From Lysobacterales bacterium (GTDB lineage Bacteria; Pseudomonadota; Gammaproteobacteria; Xanthomonadales; Marinicellaceae): 38,970 nt of DNA. The stretch spans positions 1 to 38,970 of the forward strand of contig JAGRJR010000027.1 of NCBI GenBank assembly GCA_020442635.1, written 5' to 3'. Numbering within the stretch: position 1 is the first letter of the stretch; the number at the start of each line of letters is the position of its first letter. Made by a program: the position numbers and the translations under genes. Shown here in pieces: positions 1 to 8,257 of the stretch. The notes under the pieces were generated by a model, which saw nothing but the letters and a program-made list of their open reading frames with translations, made no database searches and was not told the origin of the DNA.

Positions 1-897
1 TTTGACGGCCTGTTGTTGCTGATAATGGATATCCAATAAGTCGTCAACTGTCTGGTCAGGACTTGTACGTAATGCTTCAAGTTGCTGACTCATGTCGTCA
101 AGTTTATGCTCAAACAAACCGGATGCATATTGATATAAACTCAAATCTTCCGCATTCGCCTGCTCAAGCACCGATTGTTCTTGAGAAGACAATTTTTGTT
201 TTCTGTCATGTGTATTAAGCTTTTGCGAAGCGCCTATAGGTGGCCAACCCATGGTATAGCATAAAAGCTGCATCGAATCGTCAAAACGTTCCAACAAGCC
301 GAACCAACAAGATGAGCCAATGAATTTTTGGGCACGACGTAGTCTTTCAAAATCCGAAATCGGCGCTCTTTGCTTTTCTATAATGCTTTGTAAATATTCG
401 ATGGTTTCAGCTGATAAAAATACTTCCTGAGCGGCGGGATCTTCCACGAAATCAAATGAAATATTCCTGATCATGCGATTCTTTACCAAAGGCGCAGTCA
501 TAGGATGTTGCATGAATTGAGCAAAAGACATGTTTTTTTCTTTGACCAACTGATGAACCTTGGTATTGCTCTCCCTTTTAACAAATTCATAGGTTGAAAG
601 CGCCAATGAGGCCGGTGTTCTCAAGATGGTTAAATACTCGATATCTCGATCAGTCAATACCGTAACACCACCGCCACCAAAATGACCACGGAACAGGTCA
701 TATCTTTGGTTATTTTCCACATCAATGTCTTTGGCTTCTCGCCACAATTGATACGGATATATGGTGTTGGCATCAAAAAAACGATCGAGCAGTACAATAA
801 AACTTGTGCCAGCCGTTTTGGGAATATGAGTAAAGTAGTAAACCGGTTTCGCAGCTTTCTTGTTCGATTGAAATAATCGTTTAAACCAGCCCTTCAT
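1..897 (-). CDS. Sulfotransferase family protein (Sulfotransfer_2-like), 3' end outside window
   Basis: The minus-strand frame stays open from an ATG at 897 to the left edge, giving 299 visible residues and no stop, so the gene is partial. Near the N-terminus, after a basic stretch (MKGWFKRLFQSNKK), lies YYFTHIPKTAGTSF. This is the 5'-phosphosulfate loop typical of PAPS-dependent sulfotransferases that act on glycans. The later LTILRTPASLALSTYEF is at the position of the 3'-phosphate motif, but it lacks the usual RDP, so this half is degenerate. The start overlaps the last 17 nt of the upstream glycosyltransferase gene, which suggests translational coupling and places it last visible in the polysaccharide-export operon. 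By inference it sulfates the exported glycan. Family call is firm; substrate is unknown. Confidence 0.85.
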   Translation of the reverse strand, partial: MKGWFKRLFQSNKKAAKPVYYFTHIPKTAGTSFIVLLDRFFDANTIYPYQLWREAKDIDVENNQRYDLFRGHFGGGGVTVLTDRDIEYLTILRTPASLALSTYEFVKRESNTKVHQLVKEKNMSFAQFMQHPMTAPLVKNRMIRNISFDFVEDPAAQEVFLSAETIEYLQSIIEKQRAPISDFERLRRAQKFIGSSCWFGLLERFDDSMQLLCYTMGWPPIGASQKLNTHDRKQKLSSQEQSVLEQANAEDLSLYQYASGLFEHKLDDMSQQLEALRTSPDQTVDDLLDIHYQQQQAVK

Positions 898-2173
898 ATG
901 CTTCTTGTAAACGTTTTGCGTAGTTTTCTGGACTAAAGAACTCCACACGTTTTTTACCTTTTTCAATCATTTCCTGACGTAATTCAGGGTTCGCAATCAG
1001 TTTCTCCAATTGATCACGGATATCAGTGAATTTATAAGGATCAACATACAACGCTGCATCACCGCCCACTTCTGGCAAAGAAGAACGGTCAGAACAAATA
1101 ACTGGACAGTTGTTTTGCATGGCCTCTAAAACAGGCAAGCCAAAACCTTCATACAACGAAGGAAAAACCATGCAAAAAGCGTTGGAATACAACATAGCCA
1201 GTTCCTCTTCAGTGACATAATTCAACATCACATAATCTTTTTTCTTCAGATAGCTTTGTAAGCCAACCAGTTGTGAGTCTGACATCCAAGCTTTGTGTCC
1301 CACGATTGCTAACTTGTAACCTTTTTTAATATAAGCAAAAGCACGGATTAACTGTTTGATGTTTTTCTTGGGTTCAATGTTGCCAACAAAAAGTATGTAT
1401 TTTTCCGGTTCAAGTTTTTTTGATTGTAAATATACTGCAGCATCCTCTTCATTCACTTTAATATCACCTCCTTTATAGGACTGATAAGTGACTTTAATTT
1501 TTTCCTCTGGAATGCCATAAATTTCCATGATGTCTTTTTTGGTATGCTCAGACACCGATAAAATCAAATCAGCAGATTGAGCTGCCCATTTAAACAACTC
1601 ATAGAAATAGACTTTCAAATCCAAAGTTGTAAATGGCACTTTCAATGGAATTAAATCATGAATGGTCACCACTGTTTTTGCACCCTTTACCTTCAAAGGC
1701 CATGGCGTAGTCAGATGAAAGATATCAACTTTTTTCTTAGGTTTGATGGTGGATATTTTCTTGGCGGCTGCATATAGTCTATTTGCTGTATGAAAAACAT
1801 CTGCAATGTTCTCAACATAGCTGTATTTCTGACCACTCACTTTTGACATATAATTATCAGGGTCAGGCTCAACTATTTTTGGAACCACCAAGCTTCCTTT
1901 CCTTTTTCTGAAGAAATAACTGATCGTTTTTAAATTACGAAACCATTGATAGTTCAACAAGGGTACGGGTCTTACTTCGTCCTGGTCAAACAGCGCTACT
2001 TCGTCAAGCAAAGCATCTTTACCATTCACAAAGTGATTATCCATTAACACACCGACATCATGACCTAAAATTTCATAGGCATCTAACAAGGTCATGCCAT
2101 ATGTTTTTATTCCAGATCCTTTTTTCAGTCCCAGATTAAATCCATCTACCAATATTTTTATTTTTTTCTTCAT
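881..2173 (-). CDS. Glycosyltransferase family 4 (GT-B fold)
   Basis: Cytoplasmic retaining glycosyltransferase, probably adding a sugar to a polysaccharide or lipid-linked glycan. The C-terminal half has the Glycos_transf_1 signatures EKYILFVGNIEPKKN and PSLYEGFGLPVLEAM, which includes the E-x7-E nucleotide-sugar binding motif. The N-terminal half begins KIKILVDGFNL and has DIFHLTTPWPL and VVTIHDLIPL, typical of GT4 acceptor domains. The frame also extends six codons upstream to a TTG at 2191, directly abutting the ATPase stop. I prefer the ATG at 2173, although neither has a strong Shine-Dalgarno sequence. The gene follows the ABC ATPase and overlaps the sulfotransferase start by 17 nt, so all three are likely cotranscribed. 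Donor and acceptor cannot be told from the sequence. Confidence 0.9.
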   Translation of the reverse strand: MKKKIKILVDGFNLGLKKGSGIKTYGMTLLDAYEILGHDVGVLMDNHFVNGKDALLDEVALFDQDEVRPVPLLNYQWFRNLKTISYFFRKRKGSLVVPKIVEPDPDNYMSKVSGQKYSYVENIADVFHTANRLYAAAKKISTIKPKKKVDIFHLTTPWPLKVKGAKTVVTIHDLIPLKVPFTTLDLKVYFYELFKWAAQSADLILSVSEHTKKDIMEIYGIPEEKIKVTYQSYKGGDIKVNEEDAAVYLQSKKLEPEKYILFVGNIEPKKNIKQLIRAFAYIKKGYKLAIVGHKAWMSDSQLVGLQSYLKKKDYVMLNYVTEEELAMLYSNAFCMVFPSLYEGFGLPVLEAMQNNCPVICSDRSSLPEVGGDAALYVDPYKFTDIRDQLEKLIANPELRQEMIEKGKKRVEFFSPENYAKRLQEAYEGLV

Positions 2174-2191
2174 TACATCATTCAATTTCAA

Positions 2192-2902
2192 TCAGTAGTT
2201 ACCCGTCTGATATTGTTTGCACACTTCGTCAAATTCACCAAAACTAATTATTTTCCCTTCTTTTAACAAGATACCTTTGTTACAAAACCTTTTAAGTAAA
2301 TGATCAGAGTGACTAGCAAAAATAAGTATTTTTGAATTATCAAGTAATTGATCAACAAAAGCACGGGCTTTATCAATAAAGAACCGGTCGCCAGCACCTA
2401 AGCCCTCATCCACCAATAAAACATCAGCATCGACGAACATCAGCATTGCAAAAGTCAAACGCGCTTTCATACCTTGGGAATAAGTAGAAACTGGAAGTTT
2501 CAAATTTTCACCCAACTCTGTAAATTCCGCAATTTCTACTAGTTTTTCTTCTATTGTTTTTTTAGGCAAGCCCAAAACCAGACCTCGCACATATAGATTT
2601 TCGAAGCCCGAAAGAAACGGATTAACACCCACATCCCTTCCAAAAAACGAATATATTTTACCATCCACCTGAACCTTACCCGATGAGGGAGGAATCACGC
2701 CAGACATTATTTTCAATAAAGTAGATTTACCTGCACCATTACGGCCAAAGAGAGCCACCCTGTCACCATCTTGAATATCTAAATTGACATTCTCTAAAGC
2801 CGCATTTTTATTTACTTTTGAATTTCTTTTAAACAGACCAAAGCCTAAAGAGGAATAATATCTGTAAGAGAAATTTACATTTTTGATTTTAATTGAGGAC
2901 AT
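2192..2902 (-). CDS. Polysaccharide-export ABC transporter ATPase (Wzt/TagH/KpsT type)
   Basis: Nucleotide-binding subunit of an ABC exporter for surface polysaccharide at the inner membrane. Visible motifs are Walker A GRNGAGKST (residues 53-61), a degenerate signature YSQGMKARL (141-149), Walker B VLLVDEG (161-167) and the switch histidine in ASHS (about 198). An N-terminal insertion between the first strand and Walker A (YYSSLGFGLFKRN) is typical of the O-antigen and teichoic-acid branch. At 236 residues it has only the ATPase domain. The C-terminal carbohydrate-binding domain found in O-antigen Wzt proteins is absent, so it resembles the KpsT or O2a-type arrangement. It lies 6 nt after the permease gene, with which it must form the transporter. 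Confidence 0.93.
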   Translation of the reverse strand: MSSIKIKNVNFSYRYYSSLGFGLFKRNSKVNKNAALENVNLDIQDGDRVALFGRNGAGKSTLLKIMSGVIPPSSGKVQVDGKIYSFFGRDVGVNPFLSGFENLYVRGLVLGLPKKTIEEKLVEIAEFTELGENLKLPVSTYSQGMKARLTFAMLMFVDADVLLVDEGLGAGDRFFIDKARAFVDQLLDNSKILIFASHSDHLLKRFCNKGILLKEGKIISFGEFDEVCKQYQTGNY

Positions 2903-2908
2903 ATTACT

Positions 2909-3694
2909 TCAAAACCACAAAACTAAACGGTCTTTAGCTTTCTTGTAGAATATTACGCAAATCAAAAAATTAAAAAAGACCAAACCTATTGAAACCTGAA
3001 AAGAAAGAACTGGCACTACACCATTAATTATTGGAGCCCTGACAATCTCCAACAAATGGTAAAAAGGATTCAATTGAAAATATAAATGGTTTTCATAACC
3101 AGATGGCGGAGGCCACAAGACAGGTGTTACAATAAATAATATCATCACCAAATTAGAAATCAAATGTTGGACATCACGGTATCTAGTAGCCACCCAACCT
3201 AACCAAGCACCTGCAAAGACACCATTTAAGATAATCAATAAATAACCCAATAAAGACCACAGCCATATTGACTTTACCCCAGACAAACCAAAATATACCA
3301 AAATAATAGGGATGGCCAACAATTGATACAGCAACAATATCAAGGTTTCTCGATAAACTGTTTGAAACACAAAAATAAAATGAGACATGCTCATTTGATT
3401 AAAATAGTTGACAGCTTTAAGGAAGCTTAGAGTACTTGATATAACCAACGCTGAAATATAATTCCACGTTAATACGCCAATTGACAGAAACAGTACATAT
3501 TCTTTCAAAGGCTTATGTAACACCAAAGAATAAACCAACGAAATCATACCAACTTTCAGCACCAAGGCCAATAACACCCATATAACACCAAAATAGGTTC
3601 CTCTAAAACGTACTTTTAATTCAAGTTTCGCTAACTCTGCCCAAAGTCTTTTTTTTCTTATACTGTCTGAAATATCTTTCAATAATGCATACAT
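2909..3694 (-). CDS. Polysaccharide-export ABC-2 permease (Wzm/TagG/KpsM type)
   Basis: Inner-membrane permease of the exporter. The 261 residues have an amphipathic cytoplasmic N-terminus (RKKRLWAELAKLELKVRFRG) followed by about six hydrophobic segments. The motif WVATRYRDVQHL in the second half is characteristic of ABC-2 polysaccharide permeases, as is LNPFYHLLEIVRAPI before the last membrane segment. The length matches the family. The start codon follows directly after the stop of the pyruvyl-transferase gene, and the ATPase gene begins 6 nt after its end, so the three are almost certainly one transcript. The transported glycan is unknown; the neighbours suggest a pyruvylated and sulfated polymer. 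Confidence 0.92.
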   Translation of the reverse strand: MYALLKDISDSIRKKRLWAELAKLELKVRFRGTYFGVIWVLLALVLKVGMISLVYSLVLHKPLKEYVLFLSIGVLTWNYISALVISSTLSFLKAVNYFNQMSMSHFIFVFQTVYRETLILLLYQLLAIPIILVYFGLSGVKSIWLWSLLGYLLIILNGVFAGAWLGWVATRYRDVQHLISNLVMILFIVTPVLWPPPSGYENHLYFQLNPFYHLLEIVRAPIINGVVPVLSFQVSIGLVFFNFLICVIFYKKAKDRLVLWF

Positions 3695-5146
3695 CTATAA
3701 ATTCGCTATTTTTTCTTTAAAAATATTTTTTAAATCCAATACAAGGTTTTTGCAATCATTCAACTCTGTTTTATCAACTATCAAGTCATCTCTATTCGCT
3801 TCAAAAATTTTAAGCTTTTCATTCAAGGTTTCCAAAGAATAATCATTTAGAGGTAGGATTCCTTTTAGTGCAGACGGTAAGTAATTACGAATTAAACCAC
3901 CCAATTTTGTGCGAGGGCTATCAAATGAAACACTTAATACCGGAACTTGTGCCAAGGCCGCAAATATGAACCCATGTAAACGTGACGTCATGACTAAATC
4001 AGCTTGTTTATATAAACTAACAGCAGTTCTGGCATGTTCATAATCGACTCGAATAATATCTACACCAAAATCTTCTCTAATTTTTTCATAAAAAGGTAAA
4101 TCATCCTCTGATTGAGCAAAACATTTCAAATTAAATTTTTCGTTTAATAGCTCTAAACACTCATATTGACTGCTTCTATAGCCTTCCTTTACGATTTCAG
4201 AACGCATGTGTGACGCATCAAGAAGAGAAAACAACAATAATGGCTTGTCAGACTTTTTTATTTCTATGTCAGACTCTTCACCAACAAAAGAAAATACCAC
4301 ATCACGATTTAAAACAACCTCTGTTTTGGTAGCCACTCTATTTTTTAATATTTCAAAAGATACCTGATCTCTAACAGCAATAAACTCACAACAGTTCAAC
4401 GCCTGTTTAAACAACTCCTTACCAAATTGTGTCATAATGCCTTGAGCACCAACCCCAATTGCAACACAGCGGATTCCATACGATTTAGCATACAAAAGGT
4501 ATTGACAATAATTTTGGGCGTTGTAAAAACAGCTGTCATAAAAAATACCGCCTCCTCCCAAAACCACCAGATCAACTTTTGCTAAAAGCTTTTTAGAACA
4601 CGGACCTTTGTCAACTACTATATTGGCATCTGGGTAAATCGACTCTAATAAGTCTTTTGATGCCATTGTTATTGCATCATCACCTACATTGCCACAATGG
4701 TTCGCTGTAACTAACAGAATGTTTTTTTTACTACTATTAACTTTATACTGCTTGAATGAATGAATTAAATTTTTCAAAGAGTTCAATATCGCTGATAATG
4801 AAAAGTGGCTGTCATGCCCCTTCAGATTACTCACATTCAAATTTTTCCTTAAATAAACCATGAAAACTGCATTACCATATATGTACTCATGGTCTTCATT
4901 AATGCATTTAAGATAACGGTCATCAATCCTATCATGTAACCCCTTATGAACAATGAGCAAATCAAATTCAGTTATTTCATTCCAGTAACTCCATTCATAT
5001 GGATATGCAGTATCAATAACAGCACTAAACTCAACAGGAGCCAGTGTCTTCAAATTTACCAACCTATGTTCTTTTAAGTAATCTAGTGTCTTAATCCAAT
5101 TAACGTCTTGGTTTGGGAAACTCATGTTTTTTATTTTTACTTCCAT
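3695..5146 (-). CDS. Polysaccharide pyruvyl transferase family protein, copy 1
   Basis: A 483-residue protein of two parts. From about residue 140 it matches the PS_pyruv_trans (CsaB/WcaK-like) family: KNILLVTANHCGNVGDDAI, the glycine run VVLGGGGIFYD (GGGG at 197-200), and MTSRLHGFIFAAL with the family's conserved R-x-H-G. Such enzymes transfer pyruvate from phosphoenolpyruvate to make ketals on surface glycans, though some members have other roles. The first 135 residues (NMSFPNQDVNWI, PYEWSYWNE, LIVHKGLHDR) form an extra module I cannot name, shared with the next gene upstream. ATG at 5146 has AAGG shortly upstream. The stop abuts the permease start. Activity is inferred from the family only. 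Confidence 0.85.
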   Translation of the reverse strand: MEVKIKNMSFPNQDVNWIKTLDYLKEHRLVNLKTLAPVEFSAVIDTAYPYEWSYWNEITEFDLLIVHKGLHDRIDDRYLKCINEDHEYIYGNAVFMVYLRKNLNVSNLKGHDSHFSLSAILNSLKNLIHSFKQYKVNSSKKNILLVTANHCGNVGDDAITMASKDLLESIYPDANIVVDKGPCSKKLLAKVDLVVLGGGGIFYDSCFYNAQNYCQYLLYAKSYGIRCVAIGVGAQGIMTQFGKELFKQALNCCEFIAVRDQVSFEILKNRVATKTEVVLNRDVVFSFVGEESDIEIKKSDKPLLLFSLLDASHMRSEIVKEGYRSSQYECLELLNEKFNLKCFAQSEDDLPFYEKIREDFGVDIIRVDYEHARTAVSLYKQADLVMTSRLHGFIFAALAQVPVLSVSFDSPRTKLGGLIRNYLPSALKGILPLNDYSLETLNEKLKIFEANRDDLIVDKTELNDCKNLVLDLKNIFKEKIANL

Positions 5147-5207
5147 TGAACCTTATGTACTTGTTTTGAGGGCTAATTATAAACGCTAAGCACGTTTGCG
5201 TGAGTGA

Positions 5208-6659
5208 CTAAAGCTTGATTTGGTCTTTAAATAACTGAGGCAGTTTGTTCACAATATTTTTGTTCTTATTCACTTCATTGACATCAGGAACTAGTGCATC
5301 AGGGTCTCTTAAATACAAATCAACTTTTTGTTTTAACAGATCAAGACAGTACTCTTTGAGTACGATAAAACCACTTTTTGCACTTGGCACAGAGTCAAAG
5401 ACCATTGAACCCAGTTTAGACCCTTCATGACTTGAAGCCACAGTAATAACAGGTGTTTGCGCCAGACAAGAAAAAATAAAACCGTGCAATCTTGAGGTAA
5501 GCACAAGATCAGCTTGCGAATAAACATCCACCACCTCTCTGGTTTTTGAGTATTCAAGTTCTAAGATATTCAGTTGGTATAAGTCTTTTAACTTCTTGTA
5601 CATATTTAAATCATCTTTAGACTGTACAAACAAAATAACATCAAAATACCTAGTCAGGAACTCAACACACTCAGTCTGCGACTTTTGATAGAGCTTTGTA
5701 CTATTAGATGTTGGCATAATTGAAGCGTCAAGCAAAGAAAACAACAGAACTGGTTTACTCTCTTTTTTAATCAACAAATTACTCTTTGAGTTTTTTAAAC
5801 CAAAAACAACGTCTTGATGCATATAAAGATTGGTTTTTGGAACTACCTCATGTTTCAATTTTTTATAAGAACAAGGATCTCGGACAGAAATAAATTTCAC
5901 AGTATCCAAAGACCTTCTGTATAACTCCGAGCCACACTCTGTGGTTATACCTTGTGCTCCAATTCCAATTGCAGCTGAATCAATACCGAATTCGTGCGCA
6001 TATAGCAAATACTGACAATAATTTTGAACATTGTAAAAACAATGATCATAAAATATGCCACCACCACCAAGAACGACTAACTCTACTCTTGATATTAACT
6101 CCTTAGAAGCAGGCCCCTTATCAATAATTACAGTTGCGTCTGGATAAGCCTCTTGCAAAATGTCCAGAGATGCCAAAGTGATGGCGTCATCACCTATATT
6201 TCCACTATGATTAGCTGTAACCAATAGAATATTTTTTTCTTTAGGCCTGGCTTTATACTGTTTACCAATTTTTAAAAGCTTTTTTATGCCTTGAATCATG
6301 TCATTCAAAGAAAAATGAACTTTGTGTCCTTTTATGTTACTTATATTATTTTCTTTTGACACATACACATTAAAAACCGCATTGCCGAATACGTATTCAA
6401 AAGCAGATTCCACACCATCTAAAAAATCATTTCTTAATCTATCGTACATCCCTTTATGCAAAATCAAACACTCAAAAGCTGATAACTCTTGCCAATAACT
6501 CCATTCATATGGCACTGAATTCCGCAATTTATTACAAAACTCTACAGGAGAAATTGTTGTGCAATCATGCCAATTATTTTCTTTTAGCATATCCAAAACT
6601 TCGATCCAATTACCATCATGATCTGGGAAGCTCATATTCCTTATTTTTTGTTTTTCCAT
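5208..6659 (-). CDS. Polysaccharide pyruvyl transferase family protein, copy 2
   Basis: Paralogue of the gene just downstream, with the same two-part layout. The N-terminal module carries RNMSFPDHDGNW, PYEWSYWQE and LILHKGMYDR. The pyruvyl-transferase part carries KNILLVTANHSGNIGDDAI, VVLGGGGIFYD and LTSRLHGFIFSCL. By eye about half of the aligned positions are identical. The frame extends 14 codons upstream to 6701, but the ATG at 6659 aligns exactly with the start of the paralogue and gives the same 483-residue length, so I chose it. It is the first gene of the minus-strand operon, and a TATAAT lies about 50 nt upstream (6710-6715). A 61-nt gap separates it from copy 1. Confidence 0.85.
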   Translation of the reverse strand: MEKQKIRNMSFPDHDGNWIEVLDMLKENNWHDCTTISPVEFCNKLRNSVPYEWSYWQELSAFECLILHKGMYDRLRNDFLDGVESAFEYVFGNAVFNVYVSKENNISNIKGHKVHFSLNDMIQGIKKLLKIGKQYKARPKEKNILLVTANHSGNIGDDAITLASLDILQEAYPDATVIIDKGPASKELISRVELVVLGGGGIFYDHCFYNVQNYCQYLLYAHEFGIDSAAIGIGAQGITTECGSELYRRSLDTVKFISVRDPCSYKKLKHEVVPKTNLYMHQDVVFGLKNSKSNLLIKKESKPVLLFSLLDASIMPTSNSTKLYQKSQTECVEFLTRYFDVILFVQSKDDLNMYKKLKDLYQLNILELEYSKTREVVDVYSQADLVLTSRLHGFIFSCLAQTPVITVASSHEGSKLGSMVFDSVPSAKSGFIVLKEYCLDLLKQKVDLYLRDPDALVPDVNEVNKNKNIVNKLPQLFKDQIKL

Positions 6660-6921
6660 TAATCTGTGGACTCTAAATAAAAAAGCTAAAATATAACACA
6701 ATTAGAGGTATTATATGAGTATTTTAACCGATCCTTTTTTTTAGAAAATTTGGTTCAGAAAAGTCAGTGTCGTACCTTTTGTTTTATTTCAACAACACCA
6801 AGATTTTAACTTACTCAATTTGGAAAGAATTTCGTATTTCACTACATGCATCTTAAAACTCTATTTGATTTTAATTTAAAACTTTGATTTTAATATTTAA
6901 AAATTTTGGCAACTATTAAAT

Positions 6922-6949
6922 ATGACACAAAAACCAAACTAATTACTAT
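6922..6949 (+). promoter_or_regulatory. Candidate sigma-70 promoter for the methyltransferase gene
   Basis: ATGACA at 6922-6927 (five of six bases of TTGACA) is followed after 16 nt by TACTAT at 6944-6949, with an overlapping TATAAA at 6947-6952. It lies about 40 nt before the start codon. In DNA this AT-rich such matches are common, so the call is weak. Confidence 0.3.
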
Positions 6950-6973
6950 AAAATGCCAAACATTAAGAACGAA

Positions 6974-6979
6974 AAGGAG
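6974..6979 (+). promoter_or_regulatory. Strong Shine-Dalgarno before the methyltransferase start
   Basis: AAGGAG ends 9 nt before the ATG at 6989 and fixes that start. It is one of the clearest ribosome-binding sites in the window. Confidence 0.8.
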
Positions 6980-6988
6980 ACTTGAAAA

Positions 6989-8257
6989 ATGAACACCCAA
7001 TGGCAAAAGTTGTGTGACAGTGCCGACTGGTTTGATCCGTTTTTTTTGGAAATCATTAAGAATAATCTAAGAGAAGAACCATTTCTTCATCGCAAACAAT
7101 GGGAATTTGCCATGATCTTTCGGGTTCTCCATGAAGCTGGCATGCTCAATGGCAATTCAACAGGTATTGCATTCGGCGCCGGCAAAGAACGGTTAATTTA
7201 TAGCGTCATGGAGAAAGTAAAAAAATTAATTGCAACCGACTTATACAATGTTAATTCGAAATGGATTGGCACTAAAACCAATAACCCTAAAGATTATTTA
7301 CTCAATCGAGCACCTTTTGCAGTCGATCCAGACCGATTAGATGCCAAATATATGGATATGAGAGAAATCAGTTTTCCTGATAACTCTTTTGATTTCGCCT
7401 ATTCATCATGTGTATTTGAACACATTTCAAGTGATGATGCCGGCTTTGTGGAGCATTTAAACGAAGTTAAAAGAACGTTGAAAGAGGGTGGTTTGTATGT
7501 AATGACTACAGAATATATTTACGACAGTCAAACAGCAGCTATTCCTGGTAGTTATTTTTTTGCTTTACCTCATTTATTAGACATCGTCAAACAATCAGGC
7601 CTGCATTTAGCCCCGGTTTTTGATGCCAGATTAGTTGAAATCAGTGCAAATGAGCCCGCACCACTTCCTAGTGACTTTAGTTTTCACTTTGGTTCTAAAT
7701 GGATACCTCATATTACTTGCATACGTCAAAATTTGACATTCACATCCTGTCTGCTTGCACTGACCAAGGACAGTAGCAAAAAACCTCAGCCACCAAAAAT
7801 TATTGGTTATGACAACAGTATGAAGTTTGTTAAAAGAACGTTGGACAGAAATCTTAATGGACTGTGGAAAAAATGGCAAAACGTAAGCGAGACCAGAGGT
7901 GTTTCTGACAAGCCATCAATAGTTGGACATGAAAACTTTGAGGTTGACATAAAAAGAACAAATAAACATTTGGTATTTCATTCCCCATACCTAAAGTTTG
8001 GAGGCGGTTCTACACTAGAAGTAAAAATTGTTCTGATACCGGATTGCAACGAAATGATTGAAATTAAACTAATTTCTTGTGAAAAGCATGAAGGCAATCA
8101 TCTCATTATTGAACAAACCATTAGTTTAAATAATCAATCCAAACTTGGAGAACTTGTAAAACTGTCTTGTAATTTAAAACCGAATAGAATTTATGCAGTT
8201 CTCGGAAGAGGAAAAGGCACTTTCAAAGCAATTAACATTCAAATGCGTAAAAAATAA
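6989..8257 (+). CDS. Class I SAM-dependent methyltransferase with C-terminal beta-rich domain
   Basis: The first 190 residues or so form a Methyltransf_11-like domain. They show a glycine-rich SAM loop GIAFGAGKERL, the acidic end of strand 2 (LIATDLYN), FPDNSFDFAYSSCVFEHI and the post-motif NEVKRTLKEGGLYVMTTEYI. The loop GxxFGxGxE is a variant seen in methyltransferases linked to glycan clusters. After a linker, residues about 310-422 form a separate region of alternating hydrophobic strands (FEVDIKRTNKHLVFHS, KFGGGSTLEVKIVLIP) that looks like a small beta-sandwich; I do not recognise it. The gene stands alone, divergent from the polysaccharide operon and upstream of a long gap. It probably methylates a sugar or glycan end, but this is inference. 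Confidence 0.8.
   Translation: MNTQWQKLCDSADWFDPFFLEIIKNNLREEPFLHRKQWEFAMIFRVLHEAGMLNGNSTGIAFGAGKERLIYSVMEKVKKLIATDLYNVNSKWIGTKTNNPKDYLLNRAPFAVDPDRLDAKYMDMREISFPDNSFDFAYSSCVFEHISSDDAGFVEHLNEVKRTLKEGGLYVMTTEYIYDSQTAAIPGSYFFALPHLLDIVKQSGLHLAPVFDARLVEISANEPAPLPSDFSFHFGSKWIPHITCIRQNLTFTSCLLALTKDSSKKPQPPKIIGYDNSMKFVKRTLDRNLNGLWKKWQNVSETRGVSDKPSIVGHENFEVDIKRTNKHLVFHSPYLKFGGGSTLEVKIVLIPDCNEMIEIKLISCEKHEGNHLIIEQTISLNNQSKLGELVKLSCNLKPNRIYAVLGRGKGTFKAINIQMRKK

Larger units (their letters stand above)
6660..6988. other. AT-rich divergent intergenic region
   Basis: The stretch separates the minus-strand polysaccharide operon from the plus-strand methyltransferase and has no credible reading frame. On the minus strand a perfect TATAAT sits at 6715-6710, about 50 nt before the operon's first ATG. 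I see no good -35 at the right spacing. The plus-strand promoter candidate and the Shine-Dalgarno are listed separately. The rest is runs of A and T. Confidence 0.6.

Noticed and set aside
682..876. 64-residue plus-strand frame inside the left-edge sulfotransferase
   Set aside because: It is the antisense of the open minus-strand frame that carries HIPKTAGTSF and runs to the window edge.
5333..5557. 74-residue minus-strand frame overlapping pyruvyl-transferase copy 2
   Set aside because: It is an out-of-frame shadow of a gene whose own frame aligns along its full length with the paralogue.
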